Source: JAKPUX01 sp035353815 (lineage in GTDB: Bacteria > Zhuqueibacterota > Zhuqueibacteria > Residuimicrobiales > Residuimicrobiaceae). From it: 8,913 nucleotides of DNA. The notes under the pieces are model-generated. The model saw nothing but the letters and a program-made list of their open reading frames with translations. It had not been told where the DNA came from and did not search any database. This document shows, in pieces, positions 1 through 5,979 of the stretch. The stretch covers positions 1 to 8,913 of the forward strand of contig DAOQAG010000095.1 in NCBI GenBank assembly GCA_035353815.1, given 5' to 3'. Position numbers and translations under genes: made by a program. Every line of letters begins with the position of its first letter. The first letter of the stretch is position 1.

Positions 1-13
1 TAACTACGTGGTG

Positions 14-126
14 AAAAAGCTTCGATCCGTCATCCAGGATGGGAACGACTAAAAAAGCTCCGATCGGTCATCCGCGATGGAAACGACTAAAAATGCTCCG
101 ATCGGTCCTCCGCGAGGGTAACAATC
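14..126. repeat. Three degenerate tandem copies of a 37-38 bp unit
   Basis: The copies are at 14-50, 51-88 and 89-126. Each starts with an A5-6 run, followed by a core like GCTCCGATCGGTCATCCGCG and ending like ATGGAAACGACT. Copies 1 and 2 differ at about five positions plus one gap; copy 3 is more diverged. There is no unique sequence between copies, so this is a direct tandem array and not a CRISPR. On the minus strand, the direction in which the GH20 gene is transcribed, copies 2 and 3 read as an imperfect inverted repeat (for example CATCGCGG, ATGA, CCGATCGG) followed by AGC and a T-rich run. They could therefore act as weak serial terminators or as REP-like elements. Sequence 1-13 does not match the unit, so the array seems to start at about 14. 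Confidence 0.75.
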
Positions 127-191
127 AGACCGTCGAGAGGCCCGCCTTAGAGGGCTGCCGCAGCGTCGCCGCGTGCAGTATGGCGCTCCCT

Positions 192-1268
192 TCAGGGCTT
201 ATCCGGGAGGGTGCCGCGCACCTGCCGGCCCAGCTGTGCCAGCGGCGGCCACCAGGCCAGGCTGTCCCGTTTGCCGCTCCATAGGGTGAACAGGTGCCCG
301 AGCATCCTGGGATGATTCAGGGATGCACTGTAGTGAAACAAGGCGCCGGCGGCCTCCGCATTTTTCCAGCTCGTCGGCAGCACCTGAAAGCCCTTTTCCA
401 GGAACATCGGCAGTGAGGGATACTCCTGCCGCAGCTCGTAATGCCAGTCGCAGATAATAATGTCCTTCGGGATGCTGTCGACCGCGGCGGCGGTGCCGTT
501 TTTAGCGGCCTCCCACTCACCCAGATCATACTTTTCGCCGTCGATGAGACGGTCCCCCCACATCATCATCTGTTTATGCCGTTTCCCGACAATATGGCGA
601 TGGAGATCCTTGACGACGCCGGTAAAAACCGAGGCCGGATTCTTGCCGAAGGTGGCCGGCGAGAGGCTGTCGCCGATGAGAAAGACCTCATCCATCCCGA
701 CATGCAGCATATCCGCATCGAAGGCCTCGATCAGCTCGTCGAGCAGATTAAAGACCGTGGCATGCACCTTCGGATTCAGCGGGTCCCATTCCCGGCAGTA
801 GATGCCCTTGTTGCCCGGATAGGCGCCCGGGGTCAGATCGAATTCGGGATAACGGGTGAGCAGGGCGAAGGTGGTGCCGGCCCAGGACTGGTGACCGAAA
901 CACTGGAACTCCGGCACCAGGGCGATCCCCTGGCGGCGGCAGGCTTTGACGAACCGTCTGGCCCCGGCGCGGGTGATCGGTCGCGCCGAGCCGCGCAGCT
1001 CGGGATGCGATCGCCAGGAAAAGCCGTAATCGACCTCGAGGATGAGCATGTTGACCCCGGCGGCCGCGAGCTGGGGCAGCTGGGCCTCCAGCCGGATCAG
1101 GCTTGAATCCGAGGTGAAATTGAGCAGGTGCAGGGCGCACCAGGGAGCCGCCAGTTTGGGGGTCCCGCGCTGCCAGGGCATGCAGGCGAGGGCGGCGAGG
1201 AGCAGGAACAAAGCGAGGAGCAGGAGCAGAGCGAGCAGCCGGCGTGCGGCGATGATCTTGGTTTTCAT
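192..1268 (-). CDS. GH20-type beta-N-acetylhexosaminidase-like protein, membrane-anchored or exported
   Basis: This 358-residue protein looks like a GH20 catalytic TIM barrel. GH20 enzymes remove terminal beta-linked GlcNAc or GalNAc by substrate-assisted catalysis, using an adjacent Asp-Glu pair. Here HVGMDEV (189-195) supplies D193-E194. Other family-like segments are LILEVDYG (75-82), VPEFQCFGHQ (118-127), the strand MMMWGDRL (235-241) and CDWHYE (273-278), where GH20 proteins carry active-site aromatics. The N-terminus is a basic, very Leu-rich stretch ending LAALAC (C29). That fits a lipoprotein signal, although Ala at -3 is not ideal, so a plain signal anchor is also possible. The usual GH20 N-terminal domain (GH20b) is absent, so this is a short, catalytic-domain-only member. 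Its ATG begins one base after the stop of the DUF5009 gene, with GAGG upstream, which suggests translational coupling. Exact substrate is unknown. Confidence 0.85.
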   Translation of the reverse strand: MKTKIIAARRLLALLLLLALFLLLAALACMPWQRGTPKLAAPWCALHLLNFTSDSSLIRLEAQLPQLAAAGVNMLILEVDYGFSWRSHPELRGSARPITRAGARRFVKACRRQGIALVPEFQCFGHQSWAGTTFALLTRYPEFDLTPGAYPGNKGIYCREWDPLNPKVHATVFNLLDELIEAFDADMLHVGMDEVFLIGDSLSPATFGKNPASVFTGVVKDLHRHIVGKRHKQMMMWGDRLIDGEKYDLGEWEAAKNGTAAAVDSIPKDIIICDWHYELRQEYPSLPMFLEKGFQVLPTSWKNAEAAGALFHYSASLNHPRMLGHLFTLWSGKRDSLAWWPPLAQLGRQVRGTLPDKP

Positions 1269-1269
1269 A

Positions 1270-2496
1270 TCACATCCTCAGGAAGCGTCCGGAGCGGTGC
1301 AGTTGGGCGGTGATCCAGGTGCCGGCAATGGCGAACAGGAGGGAGCGCCAGAAACCGGTGGCAAAGCTGGCGCCCAGTTTCCAGTAGGGATTCATGCCGC
1401 CCGCCAGCGGCGGGATGAGTTCGATCAGGAGATAGGCGATCGGACCAAGAATGAAGGCGAAGAGGGCATTTTGTCCGGCGGCAGCGAGGGTGCGGGTGCC
1501 GGTGCTCCATCCGCGCATATCGGCCAGAGCATAGATCACGGCGAAGATCAGGGCCGTCCAGCCCGAGGTGACCAGGCACCAGGGCACCGTGGCGGCATTT
1601 TTGTTATAGATGAACTGGGGATGGCTGCCGCTGAGGGTGTGCAGGAGGAGACCGCCGGCGATGGTCGCCAGGGCGAAGAGCAGGATGCTGCGGAGCCGCC
1701 CGGCATGGCTCGCCTCCTGGCCAAAGATCAGCATGCTGAGCAGGGCTCCGGAGGCGGTGATCGCCGGCTGCGAGCCGAGCACTGATCCGATGCCGATCCA
1801 GTCATGGATAGGCCCGAGAAAGACGAGCAGGCCAAACCGGTCGATGATATAGAGGCCGTAGAGCAGCAGGACCGCACCGGCGAATCCGGCCCTGGATCGC
1901 CGCAGCAGCAGGTAGAGCCCGGAGGTCACCAGGTAGGCCCAGCCGATCAGGCCGAGGATGCCCCACCAGTGCGGCCGCAGTCCCAGTCCCGCCTCGCTGC
2001 GGTAGGAGAGGGCGAGGGCCGCCAGCAGGACCACTCCGGCGATCCGGCGGATCTGGACGAGACGCTTGCGCTCCGCGCCGGGGGCGATCCATACCAGGAT
2101 GGCGCTGCCGTAGAGCAGCAGCTGCCACAGCCGGGGATCGATAGAACCCTGATGCGCGATGCCTTCGCTGTTGACCATCAGCACGCCCATGACCAGCAGA
2201 CCGAGGGTGCGGACAACAATATGGCCGAAGACCCGGGCGCGCGGTTCGCCGCGGTCCAGCCGTCTGCCGAGAGCGATGGGCAGGGAGAGGCCGACGATGA
2301 AAAGAAAGGCGGGAAAGACAACGTCAACGAAGGTATAGCCGTCGGCGGTCGAGGGGTGGATGTGTTTCATCCACGCCGGGGCGCCGCTGACTCCCGCCAG
2401 GTCGTTGACGAAGAGCATCACCAGGATGGTCAATCCCCGGGCGATATCGATGGAGCGGATACGGTTCCCCGTGTGGAGATAATCGGGCGTATTCAT
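1270..2496 (-). CDS. DUF5009 / HGSNAT-like multi-pass membrane protein (NagX-type)
   Basis: This 408-residue protein has about ten hydrophobic segments. It matches the family that includes lysosomal heparan-alpha-glucosaminide N-acetyltransferase (HGSNAT) and bacterial NagX. Diagnostic segments, as I recall the family, are SIDIARGLTILVM (15-27), the loop WMKHIHPSTADGYTFVDVVF (42-61) leading into PAFLFIVG, YNKNAATVPW (297-306), and GQNALFAF (341-348). In HGSNAT a His in the equivalent loop carries the acetyl group during transmembrane transacetylation; H45 or H47 could be its counterpart. Bacterial NagX proteins have instead been proposed to carry GlcNAc across the inner membrane. Pairing with a GH20 enzyme one base downstream supports an amino-sugar role either way. 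The start is chosen by GAGGG about nine bases upstream. It is the first gene of the two-gene operon. Family assignment is firm; acyltransferase versus transporter is not resolved. Confidence 0.88.
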   Translation of the reverse strand: MNTPDYLHTGNRIRSIDIARGLTILVMLFVNDLAGVSGAPAWMKHIHPSTADGYTFVDVVFPAFLFIVGLSLPIALGRRLDRGEPRARVFGHIVVRTLGLLVMGVLMVNSEGIAHQGSIDPRLWQLLLYGSAILVWIAPGAERKRLVQIRRIAGVVLLAALALSYRSEAGLGLRPHWWGILGLIGWAYLVTSGLYLLLRRSRAGFAGAVLLLYGLYIIDRFGLLVFLGPIHDWIGIGSVLGSQPAITASGALLSMLIFGQEASHAGRLRSILLFALATIAGGLLLHTLSGSHPQFIYNKNAATVPWCLVTSGWTALIFAVIYALADMRGWSTGTRTLAAAGQNALFAFILGPIAYLLIELIPPLAGGMNPYWKLGASFATGFWRSLLFAIAGTWITAQLHRSGRFLRM

Positions 2497-2588
2497 GGGC
2501 AGAATCCCTCAGTGCCGATGTCATGTCGGGTGGTGTGAGCAGGATGAAAGGACTCCTGCAATTTTCCGGCAATATAGGGATTCTGCCC
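2497..2588. repeat. Perfect 12-bp inverted repeat bracketing the DUF5009 promoter and leader
   Basis: GGGCAGAATCCC at 2497-2508 and its exact reverse complement GGGATTCTGCCC at 2577-2588 are separated by 68 bp. The first arm touches the DUF5009 start codon (2494-2496) and overlaps its GAGGG ribosome-binding site. The second lies in the spacer between the -35 and -10 boxes of the predicted promoter. Each arm is itself of the form GGG-N6-CCC, a shape common for operators. A smaller dyad, GCAGGA (2539-2544) and TCCTGC (2554-2559), is nested inside and would form a hairpin near the 5' end of the leader. I saw no other copy of the 12-mer in the window. Confidence 0.7.
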
Positions 2589-2599
2589 TAAATAATCAA
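2571..2599 (-). promoter_or_regulatory. Predicted sigma-70 promoter of the DUF5009-GH20 operon
   Basis: On the minus strand, TTGATT (2599-2594) and TATATT (2576-2571) are separated by exactly 17 bp, a 4/6 and a 5/6 match to the consensus boxes. Transcription would start near 2564 and give a leader of about 68 nt. The -35 box lies 15 bp from the stop of the small membrane-protein gene, so the operon can be expressed independently of it. One arm of the 12-bp inverted repeat fills most of the spacer, which suggests repressor control. Confidence 0.55.
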
Positions 2600-2613
2600 A
2601 TCCTATCTCGGGT

Positions 2614-2856
2614 TCAGGACATTTTCATGTCGGCGCCGAGGCCCCTGGTTTTCAGGCCGTTTAAAAGGGCCTTGATGTTGAACCAGCCGAGGATCCACGA
2701 GACTACTGTAACGACAAGAAAGATCAGGATGTTAAGCGTGGATTGAGGGTCGAAGGGCCACCAGGGCAGGATTTTCATCAACCAGGCCCAGATCGCCGGA
2801 AAGGCGAAGAAGAGGGCGATCTTGACGAGCAGCAGAATGATTTCCTTGAGACTCAT
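2614..2856 (-). CDS. Small two-helix membrane protein, unknown function
   Basis: This is an 80-residue protein that I do not recognise. Helix 1 runs from about residue 5 to 29 (EIILLLVKIALFFAFPAIWA and on). A short aromatic, proline-rich turn PWWPFDPQST (31-40) follows, then helix 2 at about 41-60, and a basic tail KALLNGLKTRGLGADMKMS (62-80). The length and two-helix hairpin are what small membrane regulators, holin-like proteins or complex accessory subunits look like; nothing points to one of these. An ATG twelve bases upstream (2868) is in frame, but GGAGGG directly abuts it. The ATG at 2856 has GGGAGG at a normal distance, so it is preferred. A near-consensus promoter lies about 180 bp upstream. 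The DUF5009 gene follows after 117 bp with its own promoter, so a shared job is uncertain. Confidence 0.7.
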   Translation of the reverse strand: MSLKEIILLLVKIALFFAFPAIWAWLMKILPWWPFDPQSTLNILIFLVVTVVSWILGWFNIKALLNGLKTRGLGADMKMS

Positions 2857-3256
2857 ACAACCTCCCATCCCTCCAACTTCAAGGATGCAAAATGAACGGC
2901 AGCGAGACGATTAGTTGAACCATGGTGTTTGCCGAAGCAAGCACTGGAGGAGTTGGCAAGTACGTCCTGGCGCAGGCGAAAAGGGAGGAGAAGGGCAACA
3001 GGTACCCGGAAGAAGGGCAAGTCTTGCTTCATAATAAATATAATCATCCGGAAGGCCTCTGTCAATGGCGATTTTTCTTTTCCGCTATGGAGAGTGTGGG
3101 CGTGGTTTGGGCTTGGCGACGTACAGGATGAAGAGCGCAGATAGGAGGAGTTTTCTTCCAGGATTATTGAAAATTTAAGTAGTAGATAGAAATTCCTTGA
3201 ATTTGGCCCGGAGGATGAATAATTTACATTTTAAACCCACTGTAGAGGAGGTCACG
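2857..3256. other. 400-bp intergenic region between divergent genes
   Basis: No credible coding sequence is seen here; the short open frames lack a ribosome-binding site or lie across the promoter. On the minus strand it holds the promoter at 3037-3065 and the roughly 175-nt leader of the small membrane-protein gene. GCAAGTCTTGC at 3017-3027 is an odd palindrome just past the expected start site. Part of it recurs in inverted orientation (GAAGCAAG near 2935, CTTGCTTC at 3023-3030). For the plus-strand nitroreductase gene, 3140-3240 is AT-rich and should contain the promoter. The best pair I find is TTGAAT (3197-3202) and TAATTT (3220-3225) with a 17-bp spacer, which is weak. Confidence 0.6.
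3037..3065 (-). promoter_or_regulatory. Near-consensus sigma-70 promoter for the small membrane-protein gene
   Basis: On the minus strand TTGACA (3065-3060, a 6/6 match) is followed after exactly 17 bp by TATATT (3042-3037, 5/6). Transcription would begin near 3030 and run to the gene starting at 2856, giving an unusually long leader of about 175 nt. The palindrome GCAAGACTTGC (minus-strand reading) starts a few bases past the expected start site, a typical position for a repressor site. Confidence 0.65.
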
Positions 3257-3901
3257 ATGCAAAAATCTGCTGCTGTTCTGATCGCCACTTTGATGTTGAT
3301 CGCGGCGGCCGCGTTCGGCCAGGAGGCGCCCGGCCTGATCAAACTCCCCGCCCCCGACAAAACCGGCGGCAAGCCCTTGATGCAGGCCCTCAGTGAACGC
3401 CACTCCACGCGCAGCTTCAGCGAGAAAAAACTGCCCGAGCAGACGCTCTCGGACCTGCTCTGGGCGGCCTTCGGCGTCAACCGCGCGGACGGCCGGCGCA
3501 CCGCGCCCTCCGCCCGCAACTGGCAGGAGATCAGCATCTACCTGGCGATGGCCGATGGCATCTATCTCTACGACGCCGCCGTGCACGCACTGCAGCGGAT
3601 CAGCAGCGAGGATGTGCGTAAGTTGACCGGAATGCAGGATTTCGTCGAGAAAGCACCCCTCAACATCGTCTATGTGGCCGACACCCAAAAAGCCGGCGTC
3701 AAGCCCGGCGACGACAGCGCCCTCTTCCTCGGGGCGGACTGCGGCTTCATCGCCGAGAATGTCTATCTATACTGCGCCTCGGCCGGATTGAATACCGTAG
3801 TGCGCGGCATGGTCGGGCGGGAAGCCCTGACGGCAGCCCTGAAGCTCGAGCCGCACCAAAAGATCCTGCTCTCGCAGACGGTCGGCCTGCCCGTAGAATA
3901 A
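3257..3901 (+). CDS. Exported nitroreductase-family (SagB/ThcOx-like) flavoprotein
   Basis: This 214-residue protein has a clear Sec signal peptide (MQKSAAVLIATLMLIAAAAF, cleavage near GQ-EA at 21-24) followed by a nitroreductase fold. Family marks are the FMN-phosphate motif RHSTRSF (48-54), LSDLLWAAFGVNR (64-76), TAPSARNWQEISIYL (82-96), the later helix CGFIAENVYLYCASAGLNTV (162-181), and the C-terminal QTVGLP (207-212). Members bind FMN and pass electrons from NAD(P)H or a substrate; SagB/ThcOx-type members oxidise azolines, while many are uncharacterised. An exported form is notable because cytoplasmic NAD(P)H would not be available. No precursor peptide, cyclodehydratase or electron-transfer partner lies nearby. 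An in-frame ATG 60 bases upstream is rejected because GAGGAGGT sits seven bases before 3257 and the signal peptide starts there. The gene is monocistronic as far as seen. Family assignment is strong; reaction unknown. Confidence 0.88.
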   Translation: MQKSAAVLIATLMLIAAAAFGQEAPGLIKLPAPDKTGGKPLMQALSERHSTRSFSEKKLPEQTLSDLLWAAFGVNRADGRRTAPSARNWQEISIYLAMADGIYLYDAAVHALQRISSEDVRKLTGMQDFVEKAPLNIVYVADTQKAGVKPGDDSALFLGADCGFIAENVYLYCASAGLNTVVRGMVGREALTAALKLEPHQKILLSQTVGLPVE

Positions 3902-3939
3902 GCGCTTCAGGGCGCCTGCAAAGCGGTATCGCCGCTCGT

Positions 3940-4659
3940 TCAGGAGGGTGATTTTTCCTGCGGCTCTTGCACCTGCGGCGGGTCCCAGCCGACAACCGCG
4001 CCCGCCCTGACCCTGACCAGGTAGGGGGAGAGGGTGGTTCCGGGCAGGGTCCGGACATTATCCTCGATTTTGATCACGCCAAGACCCGTGCCGGCACCGA
4101 GAGTACAATTGGAGCCGATCTCCACCAGCCCGAAGCGGAAACGGCCGCAGCCCTCATAGGCATGGACAGTGAGGCGTGAAAAGGCACCGATGAGGGTGTT
4201 GTCGCCGATGAAGATCAGCTCAGGCCGGAAATGATCGAGCCAGACGAAGATCATGATCTCGGTATTGCGACCGATGTGCGCACCCATCCAGCGGTAAAAG
4301 CGGTTTTTAAAGGGTGACCCCTTGAGCAGCATCGACACCGCCACTTGCTTGAAGAGCAGGATCCGCCGCCAGAGCGGCACATTGAGCACACGCCAGTTGA
4401 TGGCGTTCTTCTCCTCCGGCGCACCCAATCCGCTGATGGTATAATGGTGCTTGACCGGGGTGAGAAAAGCCGCAAGATTTTGCCGGCCTTCAGCGGTGGC
4501 CGGATTCAGGGTGTTGACGTCGACGCCCTTGCCGCCCGAGCTCTTGCTGATGAAAACAGTCCGCCCCTTCTTGCGCCCGAGCTTGATGGCGCGCATGATG
4601 AGTTCGGTCGTGACCATCTTCATCACCTCGTCCGGACTCTTGTCGCGGTATCTTTTCAT
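3940..4659 (-). CDS. Hexapeptide-repeat (left-handed beta-helix) acyltransferase-like protein
   Basis: This 239-residue protein has a helical N-terminal half (EVMKMVTTELIMRAIKLGRK, 11-30, and 85-113) and a left-handed beta-helix from about residue 126 to 224. Turns include HIGRNTEIM (128-136), FIGDNTLIGAFSRLTVHAYE (150-169), EIGSNCTLGAGTGLG (180-194), IKIEDNVRTLPGTTLS (196-211) and VRAGAVVG (217-224). Proteins of this fold usually transfer acetyl or other acyl groups from CoA to sugars or amino sugars. H166 is the only obvious candidate catalytic His within the helix, and I cannot confirm its role. There is no signal peptide, so it acts in the cytoplasm or on the inner face of the membrane. 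The tail (WDPPQVQEPQEKSPS) is probably disordered. GGAGGG about six bases upstream of the ATG supports the start. It converges on the nitroreductase gene with only 38 bp between stops. Acceptor and pathway are unknown; cell-envelope sugar modification is a guess. Confidence 0.8.
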   Translation of the reverse strand: MKRYRDKSPDEVMKMVTTELIMRAIKLGRKKGRTVFISKSSGGKGVDVNTLNPATAEGRQNLAAFLTPVKHHYTISGLGAPEEKNAINWRVLNVPLWRRILLFKQVAVSMLLKGSPFKNRFYRWMGAHIGRNTEIMIFVWLDHFRPELIFIGDNTLIGAFSRLTVHAYEGCGRFRFGLVEIGSNCTLGAGTGLGVIKIEDNVRTLPGTTLSPYLVRVRAGAVVGWDPPQVQEPQEKSPS

Positions 4660-4838
4660 CCTGGCCCTCCAAACCTATGCGCTGCATCACAGCGATTCTT
4701 TCCACAAGATAACGAGCGGCCGGGCTAAAAGCAAGCCCCAGTATCCCTCTCTTGGCATCGTGCAGCAAAACTGGCTGCCCGGCTGCATTTGAGGAGCATC
4801 ATGCTATTCTATCCGGTGGTCTTGAAAAGGAGGAGAAA

Positions 4839-5927
4839 ATGACCAGGTTCATTTTATCTCTTTGCCTGATTCTCGGCCTGCTGCCGTCAACAGAGGGTGC
4901 CATCCCTATACCTGCGCAAAACCGGCCCGCTTCGCCTGTCCCCGATCCGCTGATTTTTGTCCGGGTCAAGGAGCCCAATGAGGGCGCCTTCACCCTGCTC
5001 ATGCCCAAGGGCTGGATCTCGCAGGGCGGCATCTTTTACGTCGATCCCAATACCACCAACGGCTATGCCAACTCGGTCGGGCCCAAGGGAAATTTCCTCG
5101 TCAAAAAGGATCAAGCCGGCACCGTGATGATTCACTGGCTGCCGGATTACTGGTACTGCGATACCCGTTACAGCCCGGCAGGGCAGATGGGGCTTTTTCC
5201 GCAGGGCTCTTACTACAACGGCATGATGGTCGCCCCGTGCCCGGGCGCGGCTGATTTTCTCCTCCGCTTTGTTTTTCCCCAGTTGCGTCCCGATGCGACC
5301 GGATTTCAGGTGCTCTCCCGGGATCCCCTGCCCAAGGTGATCGACAAATACCGCCGTCAGGCCGTCGTCCCCGGATGCTCCTATGATGCGGTGCGCCTGA
5401 CCGTCCGCTACACCCAGGGCGGTGTTACCTATAAGGAACAAATGTCCTGCGTCATCGAGAACCTGGGGCAGATCGCGGCCGGGATGTGGCAGAACAAGGA
5501 GACCGTTTGCGCCCGCGCCCCGCTGGTGGATTTTGCAGCATGGGAAAGAGTCGGCTCGATGATCTACAACTCCGCCCGCTTTGACCCCCAGTGGCTGGCG
5601 GCTGCAGCCCGCGCCACCGCCGAGCGCACCCGCAATGCCCAGGCCACGCAGCGCTATATCCAGGATGCGGACCGGCAGATCGTCGAGCACCGTCAGCAGA
5701 CCAACGCCGAGATCCGTCATGAAGGCTATCTGCTGATCACCGGCCAGGAGGATTATGTCAATCCTTACACCGGCGAGACCGAGATCCGCCCCGACGGCTG
5801 GCAGTATCATTGGGAGAACTCCAACGGCGAGGTCGTCGTTTCCAACCTCAATGACTATGATCCCAACCACGATGACGGCGTCCGGCTGGTCAAGGATTTC
5901 AAACGCAGCCAGGTGCGGCCGCGATGA
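4839..5927 (+). CDS. Exported protein of unknown function, likely co-transcribed with GH3
   Basis: This 362-residue protein starts with a signal peptide (MTRFILSLCLILGLLPSTEG). The linker that follows is proline-rich (IPIPAQNRPASPVPDP, 22-37). Residues 38-245 look like a compact domain of beta strands with FTLLMPKGWISQGGIFYVDP (51-70) and several cysteines (C107, C134, C180, C204, C224) that could form disulfides. A charged, probably helical stretch (250-292) leads to a C-terminal module with GQEDYVNPYTGETEIRPDG (302-320), YHWENSNGEVVVSN (323-336) and DYDPN (339-343). I have the impression that this ending recurs in unrelated-looking hypothetical exported proteins, but I know no named function. 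AAGGAGGAGA just before 4839 and the signal peptide fix the start; an in-frame ATG at 4752 is rejected. The GH3 gene follows after 52 bp on the same strand, so one transcript is likely and a role at the cell surface in glycan use is possible. Confidence 0.8.
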   Translation: MTRFILSLCLILGLLPSTEGAIPIPAQNRPASPVPDPLIFVRVKEPNEGAFTLLMPKGWISQGGIFYVDPNTTNGYANSVGPKGNFLVKKDQAGTVMIHWLPDYWYCDTRYSPAGQMGLFPQGSYYNGMMVAPCPGAADFLLRFVFPQLRPDATGFQVLSRDPLPKVIDKYRRQAVVPGCSYDAVRLTVRYTQGGVTYKEQMSCVIENLGQIAAGMWQNKETVCARAPLVDFAAWERVGSMIYNSARFDPQWLAAAARATAERTRNAQATQRYIQDADRQIVEHRQQTNAEIRHEGYLLITGQEDYVNPYTGETEIRPDGWQYHWENSNGEVVVSNLNDYDPNHDDGVRLVKDFKRSQVRPR

Positions 5928-5979
5928 GGCCAGGCCGGAGTGACGCCATGCTCCAGTCCAATCCGAATAAGGAGGTGCC

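Noticed and set aside
14..126. Possible CRISPR array
   Set aside because: The repeats abut directly with no unique spacers, they are degenerate, and there are no cas genes in the window.
441..1106. 221-codon open frame on the plus strand
   Set aside because: It is antisense to the GH20 catalytic core; the GH20 motifs on the other strand are clear.
1804..2538. 244-codon open frame on the plus strand
   Set aside because: It is antisense to the DUF5009 gene and encodes a Gln/Asp/Gly-rich sequence with no recognisable domain.
2853..3144. Short open frames on both strands in the intergenic region
   Set aside because: The minus-strand frame would start at a TTG inside the predicted -35 box. The plus-strand frames have no good ribosome-binding site and unconvincing composition.
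3923..3935. Small hairpin GCGG-TATCG-CCGC between convergent stops
   Set aside because: The stem is only four base pairs and no T run follows on either strand, so it is not a convincing terminator.
4660..4838. Divergent promoters for the acyltransferase and the exported unknown protein
   Set aside because: The best pair on the minus strand (TTGCTT, 17 bp, TATCTT) is weak, and I found nothing acceptable on the plus strand. Promoters must be here, but I cannot place them.
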